Assembly (NCBI RefSeq): GCF_041821085.1
Contig: NZ_JBGUAZ010000013.1
Span: forward strand, 1 to 43,569
From: Natrinema sp. HArc-T2
Lineage (GTDB): Archaea > Halobacteriota > Halobacteria > Halobacteriales > Natrialbaceae
Reading direction: 5' to 3'
DNA length: 43,569 nucleotides
Shown here: positions 17,643-25,201 of the stretch, piece after piece
Numbering within the stretch: position 1 is the first letter of the stretch
Layout of the letters: the number at the start of each line of letters is the position of its first letter
Notes under the pieces: model-generated
What the model was told of the DNA's origin: nothing
The model's input: the letters and a program-made list of their open reading frames with translations, nothing else
The model's database searches: none
Made by a program: the position numbers and the translations under genes

Positions 17643-19286
17643 TCAATCGTCGGAGCCCCCCATCCAGCTGGGACGACGCTCCGAGAGGTAGCCTGCGACC
17701 GTTTTTTGGGTGGTGTTCTCGCGGTCTGTTTTCCCATAGCGCTCGGTCAACAAGACCGGATTGAGCTGCTCGAATTCGATGACGAGTCCGACGACACAGA
17801 GCCCGATGACAAACGCGATCGGGAAGCCAAGTAGGACGACGAAGTCCTTGAGTGCGGCGAGGCCACCGCTGATGAGCAGGAGAGAGGAGAGCAGTCCCAC
17901 GAGCCCGCCCCAGGTGACACGATTGACAGTCGAGGGGTTTTCGCGTCCATCGGTGGTGAACATCGCGAGACTCAGCGTTGTCGAGTCGACAGTCGTGATG
18001 AGGAACGTAAGGACGAGTATGAGGTAGCCGACGGCGAAGACGCCGCCGAAGGGAATGAGCGTCTCGAACAGCGGGAAGCCAGCGACTTCACGCCCCTGCT
18101 CGAAGACGATCGAGAGGAGATCGAGGGATCCATTCGTCTGTACCCACAGCGAGGATCCGCCCATAACGATGAACCAGGGGAACGAGGCTGCAGTAGTTCC
18201 GACCAGTCCGGCGAAGACGACCTGACGGATGGTTCGACCACGGCAGATGCGTGTAATGAAGATGCCGATCATGGGCGCAAAGGAGAACCACCAGGCCCAG
18301 TAGAAGACGGTCCAGCCACCGACCCACTCGACGCCGTTCGCCGCGTTCATGTAGAGACTCATGCCGATGAAGTTGTTCACGTATCCGCCGAGTGCCTCCG
18401 TTCCGGTAGTGAGCAGGAACGCCGTCGGGCCGAACACGAACGCAACCACGAGCAGGGTGACGAAGAGATACATATTGAACGTCGAGACGCGACGAATGCC
18501 GCGTTTGACACCCAGCGCTGCAGAGGCCGTAAATCCGACCGTGAGACCGACAGTTACCAGTATCGTCCCAAGGTCACCGACCTCGACGCCGTAATTGTAG
18601 GACATCCCTGCGAGGAACTGCGTGACGACGAAGCCGAGCGAGACGGCAACACCGCCAACCGAGATTACCACCATCAGGAGGTCGAGCGGTTTCACCCAGT
18701 TCTCGTCGAGATTTTCAACGCCGATGAAGGGTGCAAACACGGTCGACGGTTTGATCGGCGCACCCTTGCGGTGGACGTAGTAGGCGATCGTCACGCCGAC
18801 CACGAGATACGCCGACCACGGGGAGATCCCCCAGTGGAGCATCGTATACTGGACCGCGTCGGGAACGATAGCGGTACTCTCTGCTTCGGATCCGAAAAAC
18901 GGCAGTCCCGAGGAGTAATGGAATAATGCTTCCGCTGGTCCGTAGAAGACCAGGCCGGTCGAGAGCCCCGCGGAGAACAACATCGCGAGGAACGAGAAGT
19001 ACGAGAATTCCGGTTCCTCGTCGGGACCGCCGAACTTGATGTTGCCCCACGGCCCGATCAAGAGCCACAGACAGAAGGCGACGGCGAGAAACATCGCCCA
19101 GAGGAACAGCCAGCCGAGTTCGCTCCAGAGGAAGTTATTGGCGTTCGTAAGCGATTCCGCTGCGGCGTCCGGGCGAGCGGCGATGTAGCCGATCGCGAGG
19201 ATCGTGACGATCGCTCCGCCGATGAAGACGAACGGATCGATCTCGCTGCGGAAGGATTCGATAGCGCTCTCCGAATCAGTACTCAT
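17643..19286 (-). CDS. BCCT family transporter (betaine/choline/carnitine type), copy 1
   Basis: A 547-aa membrane carrier with about 12 helices. The family signature is clear: VGGWTVFYWAWWFSFAPMIG with the Trp-rich core, then ITRICRGRTIRQVVF. BCCT carriers take up quaternary-ammonium or sulfonium compounds such as glycine betaine, choline, carnitine or DMSP, coupled to Na+ or H+. Its ATG overlaps the stop of the Rieske ferredoxin gene by four bases (ATGA), so it is translationally coupled. That places it as the last gene of an amidohydrolase - Rieske - BCCT operon and suggests import of the pathway substrate. The C-terminus ends ...RRPSWMGGSDD. Confidence 0.94.
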   Translation of the reverse strand: MSTDSESAIESFRSEIDPFVFIGGAIVTILAIGYIAARPDAAAESLTNANNFLWSELGWLFLWAMFLAVAFCLWLLIGPWGNIKFGGPDEEPEFSYFSFLAMLFSAGLSTGLVFYGPAEALFHYSSGLPFFGSEAESTAIVPDAVQYTMLHWGISPWSAYLVVGVTIAYYVHRKGAPIKPSTVFAPFIGVENLDENWVKPLDLLMVVISVGGVAVSLGFVVTQFLAGMSYNYGVEVGDLGTILVTVGLTVGFTASAALGVKRGIRRVSTFNMYLFVTLLVVAFVFGPTAFLLTTGTEALGGYVNNFIGMSLYMNAANGVEWVGGWTVFYWAWWFSFAPMIGIFITRICRGRTIRQVVFAGLVGTTAASFPWFIVMGGSSLWVQTNGSLDLLSIVFEQGREVAGFPLFETLIPFGGVFAVGYLILVLTFLITTVDSTTLSLAMFTTDGRENPSTVNRVTWGGLVGLLSSLLLISGGLAALKDFVVLLGFPIAFVIGLCVVGLVIEFEQLNPVLLTERYGKTDRENTTQKTVAGYLSERRPSWMGGSDD

Positions 19287-19747
19287 AGGTATACCACAAC
19301 CGTTCCGTGCTCGACTTCCACGTCGTACGTTTCGACCGGAGGCTCGTCTCCCTCGAGGGCGACGTCACAGCCATCACAGCCACCATCGGCAGCTGCTTCC
19401 TCGTCTCTGGACGGCTCGACTCGCGCCTCGAACGTTTTGGCTTTCACCTTGTGTGGATTGAACACCGACTCTCCCGTTTTGACGTCGAACTCCCAGCCAT
19501 GCCATGGACAGCGAACGACCTGCCCCGGTCGGACCCAGTCGTACTCACCGGGACTGTCAGATTCCGTCGTCCCTCCGAGCTTGCCCTCACAGAGCGGTGC
19601 ACGCTGGTGAGGACAGTCGTTTTTCATCGCATAGTACTCCCCGTCGACGTTGAAGACGCCGACTGAGAATCCGTCTAGGGTGACGATACGTCGCTCACCC
19701 GCGTCGAATTCGGTAGCCGGGCAGATCTCGAATCGTTTTTCCGTCAT
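19283..19747 (-). CDS. Rieske-type [2Fe-2S] ferredoxin, copy 1
   Basis: A 154-aa Rieske protein with both ligand pairs: CPH at 45-47 (KNDCPHQRAPLCEG) and CPWH at 80-83 (VRCPWHGWEFDVKTGE). It has no membrane anchor, so it is a soluble ferredoxin that could feed electrons to an oxygenase or reductase. Between the second ligand loop and the last strand it carries an insertion with a Cys-rich stretch, GGCDGCDVALEGDEPP, that ordinary Rieske ferredoxins lack. The start is ATG 19747 (MTEKRFE). It starts five bases after the amidohydrolase stop and overlaps the BCCT start, giving a tight operon. No catalytic oxygenase subunit is present in the window. Confidence 0.92.
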   Translation of the reverse strand: MTEKRFEICPATEFDAGERRIVTLDGFSVGVFNVDGEYYAMKNDCPHQRAPLCEGKLGGTTESDSPGEYDWVRPGQVVRCPWHGWEFDVKTGESVFNPHKVKAKTFEARVEPSRDEEAAADGGCDGCDVALEGDEPPVETYDVEVEHGTVVVYL

Positions 19748-19752
19748 GGATA

Positions 19753-20865
19753 TCACTTCAGTTCGCTTCCGTCCGTGGGCAGGTCCCAGAGCTCGGCTGC
19801 GTTCTCGTGTTTGATCGCACGTTCCATGTCGTCGTCCATCGGCGGCAGTCCCCACGTTGGATCGTCGCCATCCCAGTGAGGGTAGTCCGACGCGTAGATG
19901 AGTATCTCGTCTGCATGCATCATCTCAAGGATCTGGTCGTGGTATTCCGGTCGCTCGGGTTCCTCGACCGGTTGGCTTGCGAACCAGACGTTGTTCCGAA
20001 TATAGTGACTCGGCTTCTCTTCGAGCCACGGCACTTGCGAGCGGAGCCCCTTCCAGTTCTTATCGAGCCGCCACATGAAGTGAGGAAGCCAGCCGTAGCC
20101 ACCTTCGATGAACGCCCATCGGAGATCGGGGTACTCGACGAGGACTCCCTCGGTGACGATCGAGGCGAGTTGTCCCATGTAGTACGCGCCCAGGAGGGTG
20201 TGCCACTCGATGTAATTGTTCGGATGGCCGGCACCGGTCGGCGGGTTACTCGTTCCGTGTCCCTCCGAGAACGGGTGGATCGCCATCGCGAGGTTCTGCT
20301 CTTCGGCAGCCTCGTACATCGGCCAGTACTGCGGTCGACCGTATGGCACTTCGGCTCCGCCGGGGAGCAACACTTGTCTGACTTGCGGGTGATCGCCGTA
20401 CTCGCGAATGAGGTCGGCCGCTTTCTCCGGTGCCTTCGGCGCGACATACAGCGATCCCATGAATCGGTCATCGACTGGCAGCACGTCGTTGACTAGCCAC
20501 TCGTTGTACGCTCGAGCGAGTTCGTTGGCGTAATCGCGGTTCGGCAACGCTGCGAGATTGAACCACGAGTTGCCAGTCAGCATCGCGTAGTCGATGTCGT
20601 GTTCATCTAGATGATCGTCGACGATTTTCTGGAGGTCCGTTCCCGGTTTGTTCCCGTCGCCCGTCTTTTCGTCCTGACGAAGGAACTCACCCGGATTCCG
20701 GTAAAGCAGTTCCGGCAGTACCAGCCCGTCGTCTTTGTATCGCTCGGGAAGATACTGAGCGACTTCCGCATCATCTACCCACCGCTGGTGTATGTCCGCA
20801 TCGACTAACGTGAGTTCCGACGTGGAACGCTGTTCTGTCGACGCTCCCTGCGTATCTTGTGCCAT
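19753..20865 (-). CDS. Amidohydrolase-2 (ACMSD-like) family hydrolase or decarboxylase, copy 1
   Basis: A 370-aa TIM-barrel metalloenzyme of the amidohydrolase_2 group. The metal motif near the start is LVDADIHQRW (Asp24, His26). A central MAIHPFSEGHG provides the next His, IEGGYGWLPHFMWR follows, and the late Asp lies in IYASDYPHWDGDD. Members of this group hydrolyse C-N or C-O bonds or decarboxylate (ACMSD, resorcylate decarboxylase). The start at ATG 20865 (MAQDTQ) is better than the one eight codons upstream. It is first in the operon with Rieske and BCCT genes and is a distant paralogue of the enzyme at 33401. The substrate is unknown. Confidence 0.88.
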   Translation of the reverse strand: MAQDTQGASTEQRSTSELTLVDADIHQRWVDDAEVAQYLPERYKDDGLVLPELLYRNPGEFLRQDEKTGDGNKPGTDLQKIVDDHLDEHDIDYAMLTGNSWFNLAALPNRDYANELARAYNEWLVNDVLPVDDRFMGSLYVAPKAPEKAADLIREYGDHPQVRQVLLPGGAEVPYGRPQYWPMYEAAEEQNLAMAIHPFSEGHGTSNPPTGAGHPNNYIEWHTLLGAYYMGQLASIVTEGVLVEYPDLRWAFIEGGYGWLPHFMWRLDKNWKGLRSQVPWLEEKPSHYIRNNVWFASQPVEEPERPEYHDQILEMMHADEILIYASDYPHWDGDDPTWGLPPMDDDMERAIKHENAAELWDLPTDGSELK

Positions 20866-21143
20866 AGTTCCACATAGATATACAATCACAACCCCACATA
20901 AAGGTTATCCTAATCGAGATGACGAAATCGCATGCAGAACGCTTCTAAATCGTGTATTCGGCGGAATAAACTCACAGCTGCTATTTAAACACCAGTCATT
21001 TGATTCGGTATTATCGAATGAATAGTCTGTGTTCTGGCCACTGCCCTCGTCAGTGCGGCGAATCTCCTCGATACTGGCAACCACTTCATCTCCGCGTTCG
21101 ACAATTCCGAACGTATATGTGCAATGCCATTGACTAACACACT
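20866..21143. promoter_or_regulatory. Divergent promoter region of amidohydrolase-1 and IclR-1, with palindromes
   Basis: The 278-bp gap has a TATA-like CCTTTATGTGG (read on the minus strand, near 20898-20908) for the amidohydrolase and ACGTATATGT (21112-21121) for the IclR gene, whose ATG follows within 25-33 bp. Two palindromes of the form TTCG-N7-CGAA are present: ATTCG / CGAAT at 21003-21019 and CGTTCG / CGAACG at 21095-21113. They resemble IclR operators and could mediate autoregulation. Confidence 0.5.
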
Positions 21144-21914
21144 ATGGATACCGAAGCCAATCGTCCGATCAAGGCGTTACTGACAATGGACGAGATCGTG
21201 ACTGTACTCGAGCGAGAGGGTGCCCAGAGCGTTACATCGGTGGCTGAAGAAATCGAGAGAGCACGGAGTGTGGTCCACGACTACCTGAGTACGCTTCGGC
21301 AACTGGGATACGTGATACAAGACGACAGCGGTGCGTACAAGCTCAGCCTTCGATACATGGAACTCGGAGGACGCGTCCGTAACGATGTGCCCCTCTACGA
21401 CGTGGCGAAGCCAGAAGTGGACCGTCTCGCGGAAAAATCTAGCAGTGAGCTCGTTACCCTGTCAGTCGAACAAAACGGGATGTGCGTCGCACTCGATGTC
21501 GTTCAGAGTGGACAAAACATCTCGTACGATTTTACCGACGGGACGCACTTTCATATGCACTCTTCGGCTGTTGGAAAGGCGATCCTTGCACAGTACTCGG
21601 ACGAACGCGTCACGGAAATACTCGACAAACACGGGATGCCCGCCCGCACGGAAAACACGATCACCGACCGCGACGAACTCGAGGACGAGTTCGAGCGAAT
21701 TCGTGAGACCGGCGTCTCGTTTGACCGCGAAGAGTACCGGATGGGGATGACGACGATTTCGGCAGCGATAGAGGAGACGGCTGGGAACGTGTTGGGCGGT
21801 CTCAGCGTTACTGGTCCCGCCCATCGACTGGAAGAACCCGACGTCGAAGAGGAACTTCGAAGCAAGCTCTTATCAGCTGTTAATATAATCGAGCTGAACT
21901 ACAGCGCTCAGTAA
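21144..21914 (+). CDS. IclR family transcription regulator, copy 1
   Basis: A 256-aa regulator. The N-terminal winged HTH is at residues ~14-75 (TMDEIVTVLEREGAQSVTSV, HDYLSTLRQLGYV). The C-terminal effector-binding domain contains HMHSSAVGKAILAQYSDERV and FDREEYRMGMTTISAAI, the usual IclR ligand-pocket motifs. It lies divergent from the amidohydrolase-Rieske-BCCT operon and 91 bp before the aldehyde dehydrogenase gene on the same strand. It probably controls one or both, in response to a pathway intermediate. The short leader suggests a leaderless or near-leaderless transcript. Confidence 0.92.
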   Translation: MDTEANRPIKALLTMDEIVTVLEREGAQSVTSVAEEIERARSVVHDYLSTLRQLGYVIQDDSGAYKLSLRYMELGGRVRNDVPLYDVAKPEVDRLAEKSSSELVTLSVEQNGMCVALDVVQSGQNISYDFTDGTHFHMHSSAVGKAILAQYSDERVTEILDKHGMPARTENTITDRDELEDEFERIRETGVSFDREEYRMGMTTISAAIEETAGNVLGGLSVTGPAHRLEEPDVEEELRSKLLSAVNIIELNYSAQ

Positions 21915-22005
21915 TGCGCCCGCAGCCCTCGTTGTGGAACGAAATCTCGATTACACCGTCAGAGGGACAATCTATTTGTATGGGAAACCGGGATTGTAAT
22001 CATAG

Positions 22006-23448
22006 ATGGCTGCCCAACAGCGCATGAACTACTGTAACGGAGAATGGACCGAATCGGAATCAGCAGCGACCTTTACCGTGACCAATCCTGCCGACGGGTC
22101 AGTTGTCGCGCACTTCCCGAAGTCGACTGAAGCCGATACCGAGCGGGCGATTCAGGCGGCGGTCGACGCCCAAGACGTCTGGGCAGAGACGCCCGGACCG
22201 GAGCGTGGTGCTGTCCTTCGGCGCGCTGCCGGACTGCTGGAAGACCGCGCCGACGATGTCGCCGAGACACTGACTCGTGAGGAAGGAAAAGCACTCACGG
22301 AAGCGACCGGCGAGGTCCAGCGTGCCGTCGACATTCTCTACTACTACGCGGAGAAAGCGAGCGACCTCGCAGGCGAGGCGAAGGCCCCGAGTGGTCAGAA
22401 CAGTCGCCTCCGGACCGTCACGGAACCCGTCGGCGTCGTCGGACTCATCACGCCCTGGAACTATCCGATCGCCATTCCGGCATGGAAGACCGCACCTGCA
22501 CTGGCAGCCGGGAACGCCGTCGTGCTCAAACCAGCATCCCAGGCACCGACCGTCGTTCACGAACTCACTGAATGTCTGGATGAAGCCGGACTCCCCGATG
22601 GCGTCCTCAACGTCGTGACCGGATCTGGAAGCGAGGTCGGTGCGACGATCACCTCCCACGAGGCGGTCGACGCGATCTCGTTTACCGGAAGTTCGGCAGT
22701 CGGTGAACTCGTCCGGGAATCAGCCTCCGAAACCGGTGCGCGAATCCAACTCGAGATGGGCGGGAAGAACCCAGCCGTCGTGATGCCGAGCGCGGACATC
22801 GACGAGGCAATCGACATCGTCGGCTCCGGCGCATTCGGCGTTACCGGTCAGGCCTGTACCGCGACGTCTCGAGCCATCGTCCACGAATCGGTCTACGACG
22901 AGTTCGTCGATGGGCTCGTCGACTACGCAACCGATCTCGACATCGGTCCCGGACTCGAAGCCGACATGGGACCACAGGTCACAGAGTCAGAGCTCGAGGG
23001 GACGCTCGAGTACATCGAGGTCGGAAAGGAAGAAGGTGCAACGCTTGAAACGGGTGGCGGCGTCCCTGATACCGAAGACGACGGTCACTACGTCGAGCCG
23101 ACCGTCTTCAGTGACGTCGAGTCAGAGATGCGGATCGCCCAGGAGGAAATCTTCGGTCCGGTCGTCGCAGTACTCCCAGTGTCCGACTTCGAGGAAGCAA
23201 TCACCATCGCGAACGATAGCCAGTACGGTCTCTCCGCGAGCATCATCACGGAAGACCTCTCGGAAGCCAACCACTTCGTCGACGAGGTCGAAGCCGGCGT
23301 CGTGAAAATCAACGAGAAGACCACTGGTCTCGAACTGCACGTTCCGTTTGGCGGTACGAAAAACTCCTCCAGTGAGACGTGGCGCGAACAGGGTGACGCT
23401 GGTCTGGACTTCTTTACCACCTCCAAGACGGTGTACCTCAACTACTGA
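22006..23448 (+). CDS. NAD(P)-dependent aldehyde dehydrogenase
   Basis: A 480-aa ALDH with all key residues: Asn152 in ITPWNYPIAIPAW, Lys175 in VVLKPAS, Glu250 in QLEMGGKNPAVV and the catalytic Cys284 in GQACTATSR. The C-terminal segment KNSSSETWREQGDAGLDFFT followed by TVYLNY resembles 2,5-dioxopentanoate (alpha-ketoglutarate semialdehyde) dehydrogenases of archaeal pentose pathways. That is a hint only, since betaine-aldehyde and other semialdehyde enzymes are close. It follows the IclR gene by 91 bp on the same strand. It would oxidise an aldehyde product of the island's pathway to an acid. Confidence 0.93.
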   Translation: MAAQQRMNYCNGEWTESESAATFTVTNPADGSVVAHFPKSTEADTERAIQAAVDAQDVWAETPGPERGAVLRRAAGLLEDRADDVAETLTREEGKALTEATGEVQRAVDILYYYAEKASDLAGEAKAPSGQNSRLRTVTEPVGVVGLITPWNYPIAIPAWKTAPALAAGNAVVLKPASQAPTVVHELTECLDEAGLPDGVLNVVTGSGSEVGATITSHEAVDAISFTGSSAVGELVRESASETGARIQLEMGGKNPAVVMPSADIDEAIDIVGSGAFGVTGQACTATSRAIVHESVYDEFVDGLVDYATDLDIGPGLEADMGPQVTESELEGTLEYIEVGKEEGATLETGGGVPDTEDDGHYVEPTVFSDVESEMRIAQEEIFGPVVAVLPVSDFEEAITIANDSQYGLSASIITEDLSEANHFVDEVEAGVVKINEKTTGLELHVPFGGTKNSSSETWREQGDAGLDFFTTSKTVYLNY

Positions 23449-23540
23449 TAAACATCGGCTACTGTCGTTCGAACTATCTCGGTGAATTCTTTCGAGAACA
23501 GTTTTTGCGAGTAGCTGGCAACGAACCTCATTTCCGCACT

Positions 23541-23713
23541 CAGAACAGTTGTTCTGTACTGCAGAACGAAAACGTATAACATTGCCGACCGTAAATAAAA
23601 TGACATTCTCATGACTCGAAACGTATCGGCGACGCTACTCTATCCGATAATAGCTGCCTCTCGGATCCCAACAGTCGCCATCTTCCCTCTCCAGAACAGG
23701 CGTTCTGTAGAAC
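23541..23713. promoter_or_regulatory. Cluster of CAGAAC/GTTCTG palindromes
   Basis: CAGAACAGTTGTTCTG (23541-23556) is a palindrome that overlaps a second one, GTTCTG / CAGAAC with 5-bp spacing (23551-23567). About 150 bp on, CAGAAC / GTTCTG with a 4-bp spacer (23692-23707) overlaps GTTCTGTAGAAC (23702-23713). A TATA-like ACGTATAAC follows the first pair. These look like tandem regulator-binding sites. A related AGAACAGTTCT lies at 32330-32340, in front of the third IclR gene. No gene is supported between 23449 and 24130. Confidence 0.45.
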
Positions 23714-23892
23714 AAAACAGAACAGTGCAGGGGCCCCGATCCACCGACTCATTACACGAGTACAAGTGTAATTCTCGGGGTGGTTCGACCACGACCATTA
23801 CCCGATCGGTCACTCGAGTGCAGTGGTGATTCGCGCCTTCATCTTCGAGAAGATACCCTTTAGAGCCAGCTGGACCGGTCTCGCATCACCGA

Positions 23893-23970
23893 TTATAGTG
23901 ATAACTGAGACGATTTTCACACGGATCGCGCACTCCTTGTTCGATCAGGTGTACAGTGACGTTCTTCGAT
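23893..23970. mobile_element. Palindromic MITE-like element, copy D (decayed)
   Basis: It begins TTATAGTGATAACTGAGAC and contains CACACGGATCG and TCGATCAGGTGTACAGTGACG. These align in order with copy C (24916). The right terminal TACTATAG is lost, so the end coordinate is approximate. It lies about 160 bp upstream of the IclR-2 gene. Confidence 0.5.
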
Positions 23971-24130
23971 CACAGTACACTGCCATATGCTAACAAGAAA
24001 TAGTGGTAATAATAGTACGTGTACTGCCCGAGGCCATCCACTTTGTTACTAGGGGGCAGGTACATCGTTCTGATAGATAGAACAATAGATCGAGAGTAAC
24101 TACAAGTACCAAGAGTGAATCGTATCCATC

Positions 24131-24892
24131 ATGGGCCGCGCGAACACCCCCGTCGAATCGGTCGAAACACTTCTCTCAGTGGTAGAGTTTCTTGAACAAT
24201 CCGGAGAAGCAGGCGTAACGGAGATCGCCAAGGCCGTTGATGTCTCGAAAAGCACAGTTCATAATCACCTCACAACGCTCCGGCAAAGAGGCTACGTCGT
24301 CAACGAAGACGGTCAATACCGCCTTGGACTACGCTTCCTTCGCATTGGTGAAACGACGCGGATGCGGACAGACCTTTTCGAAATCGCACGTCCGCAAATC
24401 GAAACCCTTGTCGAGGGAACCGATCTAGTCGGCAATCTAGCTGTCGAAGAACTGGGAAGTGGGGTGTATCTGTATCGGTCTCGCGGAAGCGACGAGATCG
24501 AATTTTCGACGCGAGCCGGTGAGAGACACGACCTGCACTGTACAGCCACCGGGAAGTCGATTCTCGCTCATGTATCGCCTGAACGATTTGAAGCGCTCCT
24601 TGATTCGATCGACCTCGTTAGTTACACGGCACAAACGATCACTGAGAAAGGCGAACTGCTGGATGAGGTCGATCGGGTCCGTAACCGCGGTATCGCATTC
24701 GACGAGGAAGAGTATGGGCGAGGGCTTCGATGTGTTGGCGTTCCAATATTCGGCCCCGACGACACGGTGATCGGCGCAATCAGCCTTTCGGGGCCTGCGG
24801 CAGATATGAACGGGACCTGGTATCGAGAAACGCTCCCAGAGCGACTACAAGCGACAAAAAACCGAATTGAGGTGAATCTCCGCGATTATTGA
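24131..24892 (+). CDS. IclR family transcription regulator, copy 2
   Basis: A 253-aa regulator with an N-terminal winged HTH (VETLLSVVEFLEQSGEAGV, SKSTVHNHLTTLRQRGYVV, residues ~10-60). The effector domain has LHCTATGKSILAHVSPERF and AFDEEEYGRGLRCVGVPIF. The gene is complete. It lies between two copies of the same MITE (23893 and 24916), with no catabolic gene immediately adjacent on its own strand. The palindromes at 23541-23713 are candidate targets. Which module it controls is unknown. Confidence 0.92.
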   Translation: MGRANTPVESVETLLSVVEFLEQSGEAGVTEIAKAVDVSKSTVHNHLTTLRQRGYVVNEDGQYRLGLRFLRIGETTRMRTDLFEIARPQIETLVEGTDLVGNLAVEELGSGVYLYRSRGSDEIEFSTRAGERHDLHCTATGKSILAHVSPERFEALLDSIDLVSYTAQTITEKGELLDEVDRVRNRGIAFDEEEYGRGLRCVGVPIFGPDDTVIGAISLSGPAADMNGTWYRETLPERLQATKNRIEVNLRDY

Positions 24893-24915
24893 TAGAATCG
24901 ATTGGCTAGCACCGT

Positions 24916-25000
24916 CTATAGTACAACTGAAACTGTTTACACACTGATCGCACAGTCCACATGCGATCAGGTTTGCAGTGACGGTCAGTGGCTACTATAG
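24916..25000. mobile_element. Palindromic MITE-like element, copy C (85 bp)
   Basis: Exact terminal octamers CTATAGTA (24916-24923) and TACTATAG (24993-25000) form the ends of an imperfect inverted repeat spanning nearly the whole element (left ACTGATCGCACAG against right GCGATCAGG). It carries the family string GCAGTGACGGTCAGTGGCTA. It starts 24 bp after the IclR-2 stop codon. Confidence 0.75.
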
Positions 25001-25001
25001 C

Positions 25002-25169
25002 GTGCTTCGAGCATTACGTGATACCGGTAAGCTACTGTGCGTCCTTTCGGACGTTCTTGTGGGTGGAAAGGAGTCTGTTGATCTGACTGACAAAGAGCGT
25101 GAAGAACATGAAGCACTCCTACGATCACATCGCTCTAGACGGCTGCTCCGAGAGTGCAATAAAGACTGA
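25002..25169 (+). CDS. Small hypothetical protein (55 aa)
   Basis: A short frame starting at GTG 25002, directly after the MITE right end, reads VLRALRDTGKLLCVLSDVLV and then LTDKEREEHEALLRSHRSRR. Its composition is protein-like and amphipathic at the C-terminus. The same frame runs back into the MITE to an ATG at 24978, so the native 5' end may have been replaced by the MITE. I recognise no family; it could be a truncated gene. Confidence 0.3.
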   Translation: MLRALRDTGKLLCVLSDVLVGGKESVDLTDKEREEHEALLRSHRSRRLLRECNKD

Positions 25170-25201
25170 AAGCAGTTAGCTTGAAGACATACCGAGCAAC
25201 G

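Noticed and set aside
23611-23829. 72-aa plus-strand frame
   Set aside because: It runs through the CAGAAC palindromes, is Arg/Ser/Thr-rich and has no family resemblance.
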